Assembly: GCF_020103725.1 (NCBI RefSeq)
Contig: NZ_JAHXBG010000014.1
Span: forward strand, 1-64,000
DNA: 64,000 nucleotides
Source: Hyalangium gracile
GTDB taxonomy: Bacteria > Myxococcota > Myxococcia > Myxococcales > Myxococcaceae
Direction: 5' to 3'
The notes beneath the pieces are model-generated. The model saw only the letters and a program-made list of their open reading frames with translations, did no database searches and was not told the DNA's origin. Numbering within the stretch: the first letter of the stretch is position 1; every line of letters starts with the position of its first letter. Both the position numbers and the translations under genes were made by a program. This document shows, piece by piece, positions 7,155-17,342 of this stretch.

Positions 7155-9734
7155 TCACCCAGGCAGCAGCTGGCGGACGAGCTCCAGCAGCTTGCCGCGC
7201 TCCACCTCGCGCTTGACGATGTAGCCGTCCGCGCCAGCCTCGAGGCCCTCGGCCCGCTCCTCGGGGCTGTCGAGCGAGGTGACGAGGATGACGGGCGTCC
7301 GGTTGAGCGTCGGGTGCGCGCGGATGCGCCGCGTGAGCCCCACGCCATCCAGCCGCGGCATCTGCCAGTCGCTGACCACGAGCTGGCAGGGCGTGCGCTC
7401 CAGCACCTCCCAGGCCTCCTCGCCGTCCGAGGCGGTGACCACCGGATAGCCGGCGATCTCCAGCAGGGACTTCATGGCGAAGCGCGTGGTGAGCGCGTCG
7501 TCCGTCACCAGGATGCGCGGGCGGCGGATCTCGCCCGTGACGGAGCGCGTGCTCGGCGAGGCGGCGCGCAACAGCTCGGGCGCGTTGAGCACCGGCACCA
7601 GGCGGCCATCGTCCAGCACGGCCGCTCCGGCCAGGTGCGCCACACCCTTGAGGTGCGGCCCCAGCGCGCGGACGACGATCTCCTGCTGCCCCACCACCTC
7701 GTCGATGGCGAAGAGCACCCGGTCCTTACCGAGCGTCAGCAGCATCACCGTCTGCATCTTCCCGTTCTCGAGCGCCAGCGGCAGCCGGGGCAGACCGATG
7801 GCCTCCGCCAGCGAGAGGAAGACGAGCTGTTCGTCATCCACCCGCGCCATCACGCGGCCCGCCACCGTGCCCACGGCATCCGGGGCCAGGCGGAACACGC
7901 GCTGCACCATGTCCGAGGGGACGGCGACGATGGAGGTGCCCACGCGCACCAGCAGCCCCAGCGCGGAGGCCAGCGAGAGCGGCAGATCGACGACGAAGCG
8001 CGTGCCCTGCCCCGGCGTATACGTGACGTCCACCGCGCCCTGGAGGCGCTGGGCCGTGGCCAGCACCACGTCCAGGCCCACGCCGCGTCCGGACGTCTCC
8101 GTCACCTGATCGCGGGTGGAGAAGCCGGGCTGGAAGATGAGCCGCGCCGCCTGCGCGTCCGTGAGCTTGGCCGCGGCGTCCGCCGTCAGCAGCCCGCGCT
8201 TGACGGCCGTGGCCCGCACCCGATCCGGGCTCAGCCCCCCGCCGTCATCCTCCACGATGACCGCGACGCGGGTGCCCCGGGACTCCACGCGCACCCACAG
8301 CCGGCCCTTCTCGGACTTGCCCGCCTGACGCCGGTCCTGCGGCGACTCGATGCCGTGGTCGATGGCGTTGCGCACCAGGTGGAGCAGCGGATCCTTCAGC
8401 GCGTCCAGGATGCGGCGATCCAGCCGCACGTCTCCGCCCACGACGAACAGATCCACCTGCTTGCTCAGCCGCGCGCTCACCTCGCGCACCGTGCGCCGCA
8501 GCGGCTCGAGCACCTGGAGGGCCGGCACCATGCGCAGATCGCGCAGATCGTCGCGCACCACCTGGGCCACCAGGTTGAGCTGCTCACCCTCGCGAGTGCT
8601 GTCCTTCAGCAGCTCCACCAGTCGCTTCTGCATGCCGCGCAGATTGACGACGCCGGCCCGCAGCGGCTCCAGCGCCTCGCCGCCGCCCGTCAGGGACAGC
8701 TGCGACGCGGAGCGCTCCAGGTGCACGATGGTGTCGTGCGTGTTGTCGAGCAGATCCCTCAGGGCGTCGGTCCGGCGCGCCTGCAGGGCACGGCCCGCGA
8801 TCAGGTGCTCCACCTGGAGCCCCAGCGACTCCAGCGTCTTCACCGAGACGCGCACCGCCTGATCGACGCCACCCTTGGCCTCGGCCGCCGCCGCGGGCGC
8901 TCCGGCCGCCTCACTGGCCGCGCGCAGCGCATTGGCCGCCTTCTTCGTCGGCTCGGGGACGGGCTCGGGCTCCGGCTCCCGGGGCGGGGGCTCGGGCGCC
9001 TTGGGCGCGGCGGCGGGAGGCTCGGGCGTCGCCGGGGTGAGCGCGCCCCGCAGCTCCACCAGCAGGCCGGTGAGATCCGACGCCGCGATGCTCGCGCCAT
9101 CCCCCGGCTGCTCCATCTTCGCGAAGCCCGCCACCATCCGGTCGGCGAGCGGCGAGATGTGTGTCTCCTGGGCCGCCTCGGCGGTGATCTTGATCGAGCG
9201 CGCCAGCGCCACCGCCGTCCGCACGGTGTCCTCGCGGTCCGGCACGTTCGGCGAGCACAGCGCGATCAGCGCCGCCTCGAGCTTCTCCAGCACGCCCAGC
9301 GCGTCCTTGCGGAAGCGCTCGCCCGGCGACGGCTTCGTCTTGCCACTGGCCTGGTGCCCGAGCGCGGCCAGCAGCGACTCCAGGCCGTCGATGGCCGGCT
9401 CCTCGCCCGCGTCCCCCAGCCCCAGCGCCAGCTCGATGGAGGACAGCCCGCGCAGGGTGACTTCCACCACCTCGCGCGGCAGCCGATCGTCCGGGCGATA
9501 CTTCGCCAGCCCATCCTCGATGGCGTGGACGACCTGCTCGATCTCCGAGAGGCCCAGGCTCGCGGCGGAGCCCTTCAGGCTGTGCACCAGCCGCTTCAGC
9601 GACGGGAGCAGATCCGGGTCCCGCCCGTCTGGCTCTTCCTCGAGCCCGAGCACCTTCGTGCCGATGGCCTGGATCTGCTCTCGCGTCTCCGCGGAGAAGA
9701 TGGGCCAGATGCTCTTGAGCACCTGCGGGTCCAT
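7155..9734 (-). CDS. Hybrid chemotaxis-type histidine kinase CheA with C-terminal receiver
   Basis: An 859-residue CheA-family kinase. Residues 1-105 are an Hpt domain with phospho-acceptor His51 in VHSLKGSAASLG. A helical stretch (about 150-250) may be a second, degenerate Hpt-like unit. It is followed by a Pro/Glu-rich linker, a dimerisation region, and the ATPase domain with LLHLVRNAIDHGIESP, VEDDGGGLSP and TSGRGVGLDVV. A CheW-like coupling domain comes next, then a receiver with acidic pair VTDDA, phospho-acceptor Asp in VVSDWQMPRLDG and a conserved Lys near the end. CheA fused to a receiver is typical of FrzE and WspE. It is the last gene of a six-gene operon with short gaps. It probably phosphorylates its own receiver and the free receiver encoded two genes upstream. 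Confidence 0.92.
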   Translation of the reverse strand: MDPQVLKSIWPIFSAETREQIQAIGTKVLGLEEEPDGRDPDLLPSLKRLVHSLKGSAASLGLSEIEQVVHAIEDGLAKYRPDDRLPREVVEVTLRGLSSIELALGLGDAGEEPAIDGLESLLAALGHQASGKTKPSPGERFRKDALGVLEKLEAALIALCSPNVPDREDTVRTAVALARSIKITAEAAQETHISPLADRMVAGFAKMEQPGDGASIAASDLTGLLVELRGALTPATPEPPAAAPKAPEPPPREPEPEPVPEPTKKAANALRAASEAAGAPAAAAEAKGGVDQAVRVSVKTLESLGLQVEHLIAGRALQARRTDALRDLLDNTHDTIVHLERSASQLSLTGGGEALEPLRAGVVNLRGMQKRLVELLKDSTREGEQLNLVAQVVRDDLRDLRMVPALQVLEPLRRTVREVSARLSKQVDLFVVGGDVRLDRRILDALKDPLLHLVRNAIDHGIESPQDRRQAGKSEKGRLWVRVESRGTRVAVIVEDDGGGLSPDRVRATAVKRGLLTADAAAKLTDAQAARLIFQPGFSTRDQVTETSGRGVGLDVVLATAQRLQGAVDVTYTPGQGTRFVVDLPLSLASALGLLVRVGTSIVAVPSDMVQRVFRLAPDAVGTVAGRVMARVDDEQLVFLSLAEAIGLPRLPLALENGKMQTVMLLTLGKDRVLFAIDEVVGQQEIVVRALGPHLKGVAHLAGAAVLDDGRLVPVLNAPELLRAASPSTRSVTGEIRRPRILVTDDALTTRFAMKSLLEIAGYPVVTASDGEEAWEVLERTPCQLVVSDWQMPRLDGVGLTRRIRAHPTLNRTPVILVTSLDSPEERAEGLEAGADGYIVKREVERGKLLELVRQLLPG

Positions 9735-9743
9735 ACGCCGTGC

Positions 9744-10319
9744 CTATCCTCGCCTCTCGGCGGACGGAGTGCCGAGCTGGGCCACATCGAGCACCGTCAG
9801 CCGGTCCGGAGTGAGGTGGAGGAAGGGGCCCGCGGGAGGCGCGGACAGCGTGGCGCGCAGCAGCTCCTGCCGCCCGTCCACCTGCTCCGCGGCGATGCCA
9901 AAGGCATCCCCCAGCAGATCCACCACCACCACCTTGCCCAGGTCGGACATGCCGCCGCCTTCCAGCCCGAGCAGCTGGCGCAGATCCAGCACCGGCACCA
10001 CGCGCGAGCGAGAGACGAGCGCCCCCATCACGTGGCGGGGCGCGCCGGGCAGCGCGCACAGCCCGCGCGACTCCAGCACGTGATCCACCTGCTCGATGGG
10101 CACCGCGTAGCGCTCGCCACCCACGCGGAAGGTGAGCACGGTGATGACCGCGGGGCGAACCTCGTCGCGAGAGCTCGCCAGCCCGCGCGCGCGGGCCGAC
10201 AGCACCTCGCGGCGCTTCTCGGGCGACACCTGCGCGTTCTCGATGAGCGCGCGCGCGTCATCCAGCCGCTGGAGGAGGCCGGAGTAGTCGATCTCGACCT
10301 TGGCGTCTTCCGTGGACAT
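9744..10319 (-). CDS. CheW-like coupling protein
   Basis: A 191-residue CheW-domain protein. The fold begins near residue 60 with VITVLTFRVGGERYAVPIEQV, followed by GAPRHVMGALVSRSRVVPVLDLRQLLGL and a GIAAEQVDG segment, all standard CheW landmarks. The first 55 residues form a helical extension not found in minimal CheW. It should link the methyl-accepting protein to the CheA hybrid kinase at the membrane array. It lies 9 bp from cheA and 7 bp from the receiver gene. This is the second of two different CheW proteins in the operon. Confidence 0.9.
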   Translation of the reverse strand: MSTEDAKVEIDYSGLLQRLDDARALIENAQVSPEKRREVLSARARGLASSRDEVRPAVITVLTFRVGGERYAVPIEQVDHVLESRGLCALPGAPRHVMGALVSRSRVVPVLDLRQLLGLEGGGMSDLGKVVVVDLLGDAFGIAAEQVDGRQELLRATLSAPPAGPFLHLTPDRLTVLDVAQLGTPSAERRG

Positions 10320-10326
10320 CCGTCGC

Positions 10327-10745
10327 TCAGCGGCCCGAGGGGCTCTTCACGGGGAGTTTCAGCAGCTCGCGCACCCGCTCACGCAGCTCGTCCACCGAGA
10401 CGGGCTTGTTGAGGAAGGCGCTGGCGCCCACCAGCCGTCCGCGCTGCCGGCTGGCCTCGTCCTTGAGCGAGGTGAGCAGGAGGAAGGGCGTGGCGTGCAG
10501 CGTGGAGTCGGCCCGCACCGCCGCGCACAGCGCGAAGCCGTCCATCTCCGGCATCTGCACGTCGGAGATGACCAGATCCGGCTTGATCTCGCGCGCCTTG
10601 GACAGGCCCTGCACGCCGTTGCCCGCTTCGAAGAACTGGAGCCCCCACCCCATCAGGTACACCTGCAGGAGGTTCGTGATCGTCTTGGTGTCCTCGACGA
10701 TCAAGACCTTCAGTGGTGCTCCCTTGGTCCCGGCCGTGTTCATAC

Positions 10746-10749
<4 letters not shown>
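10327..10749 (-). CDS. Single-domain response regulator, CheY-like
   Basis: A 140-residue stand-alone receiver. Landmarks are [15 protein letters not shown] (acidic pocket), phospho-acceptor Asp in [18 protein letters not shown], the conserved Ser/Thr in [11 protein letters not shown], and Lys in [12 protein letters not shown]. The ATG overlaps the stop of the upstream methyl-accepting gene by four bases (ATGA). No output domain is present, so it probably acts by protein contact as CheY does, or as a phosphate sink for the CheA hybrid. Its target is not evident in the window. Confidence 0.9.
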
Positions 10750-12377
<1,628 letters not shown>

Positions 12378-12403
12378 ATTGCCTCCCAGCTATCGCGAGC
12401 GCC

Positions 12404-13780
12404 CTACTGCGCCCCCTGCCAGCCCATCCGGTTCCTCGCGGCCAGCGCCTGACGCAGGCCTCCCGCCGTCATCGTCTCCACTCCCCGGAGCTGATGCTCG
12501 TCATCCAGTCCATCCAGCGCGCGCAGCGCGTTCTGCCGAGCCCGCTCCGCCTCCTCCCGCCGATTCAACCGCGTATAGAGCGTGACCAACGTAGCGTGGC
12601 CGAGCGCCATCTGCGGATCCAGATACAGTGCCTTTCGCACCAAATCCACCGCCCCGTTGAGGTTGCCCTTCGCCTCGGCGACCATCGCCAGCAGCAGGTA
12701 GGCCTCGGGCGACAGCTTGCGCGCCGCTTCCCGGGCCAGCTCCTCCGCCTTGTCGAACTTGCCCTCCCGCGCCGCCACCAGCGCCTGACGCAGCACGTCA
12801 TCACCGCCCGTGGAGGGAGTGGGACTGGGGGCGGGAGGAGGCTCGGGCGCCCTGGCCGGGGGAGCCGGCGCGGGCCGGGGCGGAGGCGGCGCCGGCTTGA
12901 GCTTGCGCAGCAGCTCCAGCTTCGCGCTCGACGTGGGCTCGGCGGGCAGCTCCGGGGCCGGCGCCGGCTTGACACGGGGGACACGCAGGACGGGAGAGCC
13001 CTGCACGTCGATCTGCTCCAGGCCCATGCCGTTGGTGAGGGGGATCTCCGCGGGCGCCAGGAAGAGCAGCCCGCCCGGGACGAGCGCGCTGATGAGCTTG
13101 GCCAGCACCTGCCGCACCAGCTCATGGGGGAAGTAGATGAGGACGTTGCGGCAGAAGACGGCGTCCTGCTCGCCCACCGGCGCCGCGTCGAGCACCAGGT
13201 TGTGGCGCTGGAACTCCACCGGCCGGCGCGCCTGGGAGTTGACCATCACCAGATCGCCCTGCGGCGTCAGGAAGCGCCGCTCCATGGAGGGCTCGATGCG
13301 CCGCACCGACCAGGGGCCATAGGTGGCGGCGCGAGCGCGCTGCAGCGAGCGCGCGGAGATGTCGCTGGCCGTCACCCGGATACGCTCCACCGGCAGGCCC
13401 GCGGCCAGCAGCGTCATCGCGATGCTGTAGGCCTCCTCGCCCGTGGCGCAGCCGGCGCTCCACACCCGGAACAGCCCGTCTTCCTTCTGGGCGGCGGCGC
13501 GCGCCAGCTCGCGCAGGTGCTCGGGGTGGCGGAAAAAGTACGTCTCTCCGATGACGGCGTACTCGATGAACGACTCGACGATGGCCGCCTCGCGCGCCAG
13601 CAGCTTCTGGAGGAAGGCGGCGATCTCCATCCCCCGAGCCTCGGCCGCCCGGGTGAGCGCGGTGCTCAGCGAGCGCCGCACACTGGAGGCCAGCGTCATG
13701 CCGCTGGCCTCGCGCAGCACGTTCTCGACCCGGCTGAGCGTGGCCTCATCGAGCGCGTCCGCTCGCGCTACCTCGCTCAC
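12404..13780 (-). CDS. CheR methyltransferase with C-terminal TPR repeats
   Basis: A 458-residue protein with an N-terminal helical CheR domain, then the SAM-dependent methyltransferase domain (GETYFFR, SAGCATGEEAYSIAM, CRNVLIYFPHELV), a Pro/Ala-rich linker (about 290-340), and two or three tetratricopeptide repeats (about 345-435). It should methylate glutamates of the neighbouring receptor. The start chosen is the GTG at 13780, which forms a four-base GTGA overlap with the upstream cheW and has GGAGGAG just before it; the open frame extends further upstream but would overlap cheW extensively. CheR with TPRs is the form seen in WspC, where the repeats aid partner binding. Confidence 0.9.
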   Translation of the reverse strand: MSEVARADALDEATLSRVENVLREASGMTLASSVRRSLSTALTRAAEARGMEIAAFLQKLLAREAAIVESFIEYAVIGETYFFRHPEHLRELARAAAQKEDGLFRVWSAGCATGEEAYSIAMTLLAAGLPVERIRVTASDISARSLQRARAATYGPWSVRRIEPSMERRFLTPQGDLVMVNSQARRPVEFQRHNLVLDAAPVGEQDAVFCRNVLIYFPHELVRQVLAKLISALVPGGLLFLAPAEIPLTNGMGLEQIDVQGSPVLRVPRVKPAPAPELPAEPTSSAKLELLRKLKPAPPPPRPAPAPPARAPEPPPAPSPTPSTGGDDVLRQALVAAREGKFDKAEELAREAARKLSPEAYLLLAMVAEAKGNLNGAVDLVRKALYLDPQMALGHATLVTLYTRLNRREEAERARQNALRALDGLDDEHQLRGVETMTAGGLRQALAARNRMGWQGAQ

Positions 13781-14340
13781 GTCTCCTCCGAGATCGCCAG
13801 GATGGCCGAGGTGCGCAGCAGCGGCCGCAGCCCGCCATCCGCCGTGCGACACAGGCCCGCCATCAGGCCCGTCGTGTCCCACGGGGAGCGCTCCTCGCCC
13901 TCGGCCCGATCCACCAGCAGCGGCGCCTCGACGATGTCCTGGACGTGGTCCACCAGCAGCGCCACCGTCCGGCTGCCGGAGCAGACCACCAGGTGCGCGT
14001 CCAGCGAGGGCTCGCGGCGCACGCCCATCAGCACCGCCAGATCCACGGCCAGGGCGGACACGCCCCGGTAGGTGAAGGCCCCCATCACCTGGGGAGGCGC
14101 GCCCGGCAGGGGCTGCATCTCCACCAGGCGGACCACCTCCTGCACGGAGTCGGAGGGCAACAGCACTTGTGTGCCAGCCACCTCCACGGTGAGGAAGAGC
14201 CCGGGGAGCCGGTGCTCACCTCCCAGGTGGACCAGTTCACGCCGCAGGCGCGTCAGCTCGTTCTCCAGCGAGAGCAGCCGCTGCTGGACCGACGCACGAC
14301 GCGCCAGGGCTTCCGCCGGAGTTGTAGGAGTTTCTGCCAT
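13777..14340 (-). CDS. CheW-like coupling protein, first gene of the operon
   Basis: A 187-residue CheW-family protein with an N-terminal coiled coil (RRASVQQRLLSLENELTRL). The coupling domain follows with LFLTVEVAGTQVLLPSDSV, GAPPQVMGAFTYRGVSALAVD and VALLVDHVQDIVEAP. The first ATG of the conserved protein (MAETPTTPAE) is at 14340; an in-frame TTG at 14409 would add 23 residues but is less likely. It is translationally coupled to cheR. Carrying two CheW proteins of different architecture matches Wsp-type systems (WspB and WspD). Confidence 0.85.
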   Translation of the reverse strand: MAETPTTPAEALARRASVQQRLLSLENELTRLRRELVHLGGEHRLPGLFLTVEVAGTQVLLPSDSVQEVVRLVEMQPLPGAPPQVMGAFTYRGVSALAVDLAVLMGVRREPSLDAHLVVCSGSRTVALLVDHVQDIVEAPLLVDRAEGEERSPWDTTGLMAGLCRTADGGLRPLLRTSAILAISEET

Positions 14341-14572
14341 CGGGGAGACCCCCCGGCGCACACGCACGGGTTGGCTCGAAACGTAGTCTGCCCGAAGGAG
14401 GACCGTCAATGCGGGCGAGAGGGCCTCTCTGCTTCCTCGCCTGCTCCAACCCCCCCGTCCGACCTGTTACGGTGGGTCCGCGAGCCCGATCGCGGAGTGC
14501 TCGCGGTTGTGGTTTGATGGGACGTGGGACAGCGGATGGAGGCCAGATGTCGTTTGGAGTCAGGGGGATGGA

Positions 14573-16597
14573 ATGATCAAGAGTGATGCTCCAGGCCCTG
14601 AGGCATCCGGGACACCGGGGGTGGATCCCCTCATCGGTCGTACCCTCAATGGTCGCTTCAGCATCACCGAGCCTATCGGCGTCGGCGGCATGGGCAAGGT
14701 GTACCGCGCCATGCAGGCCCCGCTGGATCGCGTCGTGGCCCTCAAGGTCCTCAACCCCAGCTTCCCGAGCACCAGGGACCCGGGCTTCCAGCAGCGCTTC
14801 CTGCGCGAGGCCTCCCTCACCTCCAAGTTGCGTCACCCCAACACGGTGACGGTGATCGACTACGGGCAGACCGACGACGGCATCTTCTACATCGCCATGG
14901 AGTACCTGGAGGGTAGGACGCTGGCCCAGGTGCTCGCCCAGACCGGTCCCCTGCCCTGGAGCCGGGTGATCGCGATCGTCCAGCAGGTGTGCCGCTCGCT
15001 GCGCGAGGCCCACGCCATGGGCATCGTCCACCGGGACCTGAAGCCGGCCAACATCATGCTGCTCAACGAGGCCGATCAGGATCTGGTGAAGGTCCTCGAC
15101 TTCGGCCTGGTGAAGTCCATCGGCCCGGGGGCGGAGGGCGAGAACGCCCCGCTCAGCCCGGAGATCACCCAGAGCGGCACCTTCCTGGGCTCGCCGCAGT
15201 ACATGGCGCCGGAGCAGGCGCGCAACGTGGCGGACGTGCGCAGCGACATCTACTCGCTGGGCGTGGTGATGTACCAGATGCTGCAGGGGCGCCCGCCGTT
15301 CGTCGCCCGCGATCACCTGGAGCTGATCTTCTCGCACTGCAAGGAGCCGCCTCCGCCCTTCAACTCGCTGCGGCCGCACATCCCCGTGCCGCACGACATC
15401 GAGGCGGTGGTGATGCGCTGCCTGGAGAAGGATCCGGCGCGGCGCTTCCAGTCGATGGACGAGATGCTGGAGGCGATGCGCACGGCCAACATGGCGGCCG
15501 GCGGCCACAGCGGCCTCTTCAAGCGCCCGGGCGGAGGCACGACGGGGCCGCACGCCTCGCCCCTGTTCGCCAGCGCTGGCGCGCCCGACACCAACGCCTC
15601 CACCCTGGCGCTGGACATCAGCGTGGAGGTGCCCGAGGCGGTGGCCAAGGCCCGCCGTCGCAGGCTGATGGGCATGGGGGCTCTCGCCGTCGGCGCGGTG
15701 GTCGTCGGGCTGACGGCGACCGTGCTGCTGCTGAAGTCGCGAGATGCGGCGGTGCCGGCGCCGGTGACCGAGACCGTGGCGGTGGCTCCGGCCCCCGCGA
15801 CGCCTCCGCCCGCCACGCCCGAGCCCGCGCAGGCCGCGCCGCAGCAGGTCCGCTTCCGCCTGATGAGCGAGCCCACCGGCGCGCGCGTCTACTACCAGGG
15901 CAAGGAGCGCGGCACGACGCCGTTCGTGCTGGAGATCCCCGCGGGCGGAGACGGCACCGTCACCGCCGAGCTCACCTTCGCGCTCGAGGGCTACCAGACC
16001 GAGAAGGTCATCACCGGTGGCTCGGGGGACGTGGTGCTCTCGCAGAAGCTCCAGAAGCGCCGGGGCGGCTCGGGCGGAGGCTCGTCCAAGGTCGAGTTCG
16101 CCAGCGCGCGCGGCACCGACAGCCTGGAGCCCGCCACCGCGATGCTGGATCCGGCCGAGTCCCTCGTCCCCTCGAGCCCTCCTCCGGGGAAGGCCTCGGC
16201 GTCGCCGGGGAAGGCCTCGGCGGCGGATGATGGCGCGGACTCGGGTGGAAAGCTCACGGTGCCAGGGCTGCCGGCGGGCGTACTGGCCGCGGCGAACAGC
16301 AACATGCCCATGCCCTACGGCCAGGGTATGAGCCGTCCGGAGCAGCTCGAGGGCAAGGAGATCACCTATACCCGCGAGGCGCTCGCGGCGAAGGTGCAGG
16401 GCATGATGGTGGTGAAGTGCACCATCACCCGCCAGGGCCGGGTGGAGAACTGCCGCACCATCAAGCCGGTGCCGCACATGGAGACGGCCGTGCTGGATGC
16501 GCTGAGGTCGCGCGTCTACAAGCCCATCCTCTACAAGGGCCAGCCGGTCGCCGTGGACTACGTCTTCAACATCAAGCTGCAGCTGCCGCGGCGCTGA
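14573..16597 (+). CDS. Transmembrane Ser/Thr protein kinase with PEGA and TonB-C-like domains
   Basis: A 674-residue protein. Residues 30-305 form an intact eukaryotic-like kinase: G-loop GVGGMGKVY, Lys58 in VVALKVL, HRDLKPAN at 153-160, DFG at 176-178 and APEQ at 212-215. A Pro/Ala-rich juxtamembrane region leads to one membrane helix at about 366-387. Outside the membrane are a PEGA domain (about 426-496, with SEPTGARVYYQGKERGTTPF) and a C-terminal domain (about 590-672) that reads like a TonB C-terminal or energy-transducer domain, with MMVVKCTITRQGRVENCRTI and LDALRSRVYKPILYKGQPV. The start is the ATG at 14573 with AGGGGG upstream. It may sense an envelope state through the outer domains and signal inward. 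The gene is divergent from the chemosensory operon. Confidence 0.88.
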   Translation: MIKSDAPGPEASGTPGVDPLIGRTLNGRFSITEPIGVGGMGKVYRAMQAPLDRVVALKVLNPSFPSTRDPGFQQRFLREASLTSKLRHPNTVTVIDYGQTDDGIFYIAMEYLEGRTLAQVLAQTGPLPWSRVIAIVQQVCRSLREAHAMGIVHRDLKPANIMLLNEADQDLVKVLDFGLVKSIGPGAEGENAPLSPEITQSGTFLGSPQYMAPEQARNVADVRSDIYSLGVVMYQMLQGRPPFVARDHLELIFSHCKEPPPPFNSLRPHIPVPHDIEAVVMRCLEKDPARRFQSMDEMLEAMRTANMAAGGHSGLFKRPGGGTTGPHASPLFASAGAPDTNASTLALDISVEVPEAVAKARRRRLMGMGALAVGAVVVGLTATVLLLKSRDAAVPAPVTETVAVAPAPATPPPATPEPAQAAPQQVRFRLMSEPTGARVYYQGKERGTTPFVLEIPAGGDGTVTAELTFALEGYQTEKVITGGSGDVVLSQKLQKRRGGSGGGSSKVEFASARGTDSLEPATAMLDPAESLVPSSPPPGKASASPGKASAADDGADSGGKLTVPGLPAGVLAAANSNMPMPYGQGMSRPEQLEGKEITYTREALAAKVQGMMVVKCTITRQGRVENCRTIKPVPHMETAVLDALRSRVYKPILYKGQPVAVDYVFNIKLQLPRR

Positions 16598-16602
16598 TCG
16601 CC

Positions 16603-16623
16603 GTGAGCCCGGCGCCGGCTCAC
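16603..16623. terminator. Hairpin between convergent kinase and HAD genes
   Basis: The arms GTGAGCC and GGCTCAC are perfect inverted repeats around a palindromic GC core. A second hairpin (arms at 16623-16629 and 16637-16644) adjoins it and has the HAD stop codon in its loop. Two back-to-back hairpins between convergent genes suggest a bidirectional terminator, though there is no T-run. Confidence 0.45.
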
Positions 16624-16633
16624 CTCGCCTGAC

Positions 16634-17332
16634 TCAGGGCGAGGGGGACGAGCCGGCGGCCGGGATGCCCGCGGAGGGCACGCCCCAGTCCACCACCGGC
16701 CAGCCCCTGCGCACCGCCTCGCGGCGCAGGCGGTAGTCGGGGTGGACGACGACGGGCCGCCCCACCACCTCCAGCACCGGCAGATCCGAGTACGAGTCCG
16801 TATAGAAGGAGCACGCGGACAGGAGCACTCCTGCCTCGCGCGCATAGGCCTCCGCGTGGGTGCGCTTGCCGGCCCCAAAGCACACCGCGCCCAGCGGCCG
16901 GCCGGTGTGCAGCCCCCGCTCATCCACCTCGAAGCGGTTGCAGAGGATGGCGTCCAGGCGCAGCTCCCGGGACACCAGCTCGGAGAGGTAGCCCGAGGAG
17001 GACGTGAGGAGCACGAGCCGATCTCCCGCGCCGCGGTGCTCCTCGAGCGCGCGCAGGGCCCCCGGGCGGTAGAGCGGGCGCACCTGCTCCTCATAGAAGG
17101 TGGCGGTGCGCTCCTGGAGCGCCTGGGCTGGAGTGCCCGCCAGGTGGCCGATGGCCGCGAGCACCGCGTCCTCCATGGAGACGAAGCCCAGGTGGTAGCG
17201 GGCGATCCACAGGCTGGCGCGGAGCGCCTGGAGCCGGGTGATGTGGCCCAGGGCCAGCTCCCGGCGGATCCACAGCGTCCCGGAGTTCACCGCGAGGAGC
17301 GTCTTGTCGAGATCGAAGAACGCGACGCTCAT
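16634..17332 (-). CDS. HAD-IB family phosphatase, phosphoserine-phosphatase-like
   Basis: A soluble 232-residue protein of the HAD superfamily, subfamily IB. Motif I is FFDLDKTLL near the N-terminus with the nucleophile Asp, motif II is LLTSSSGYLSE, motif III Lys is in GAGKRTHAEAY, and motif IV is FYTDSYSDLPVLEVVG. The helical cap between motifs I and II has the size found in phosphoserine phosphatases and in lipid or nucleotide phosphatases of this subfamily, so the substrate stays open. It begins 10 bp after the upstream metalloprotease gene and closes a four-gene operon. Why a phosphatase is coupled to secreted proteases is not clear. Confidence 0.8.
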   Translation of the reverse strand: MSVAFFDLDKTLLAVNSGTLWIRRELALGHITRLQALRASLWIARYHLGFVSMEDAVLAAIGHLAGTPAQALQERTATFYEEQVRPLYRPGALRALEEHRGAGDRLVLLTSSSGYLSELVSRELRLDAILCNRFEVDERGLHTGRPLGAVCFGAGKRTHAEAYAREAGVLLSACSFYTDSYSDLPVLEVVGRPVVVHPDYRLRREAVRRGWPVVDWGVPSAGIPAAGSSPSP

Positions 17333-17342
17333 GGAGCTCTCC

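Noticed and set aside
7050-10412. A 1120-codon open frame antisense to the CheA, CheW and receiver genes
   Set aside because: It is rich in Arg, His, Gln and Leu with no domain pattern, the usual shadow of a GC-rich gene; the opposite strand holds clear kinase motifs.
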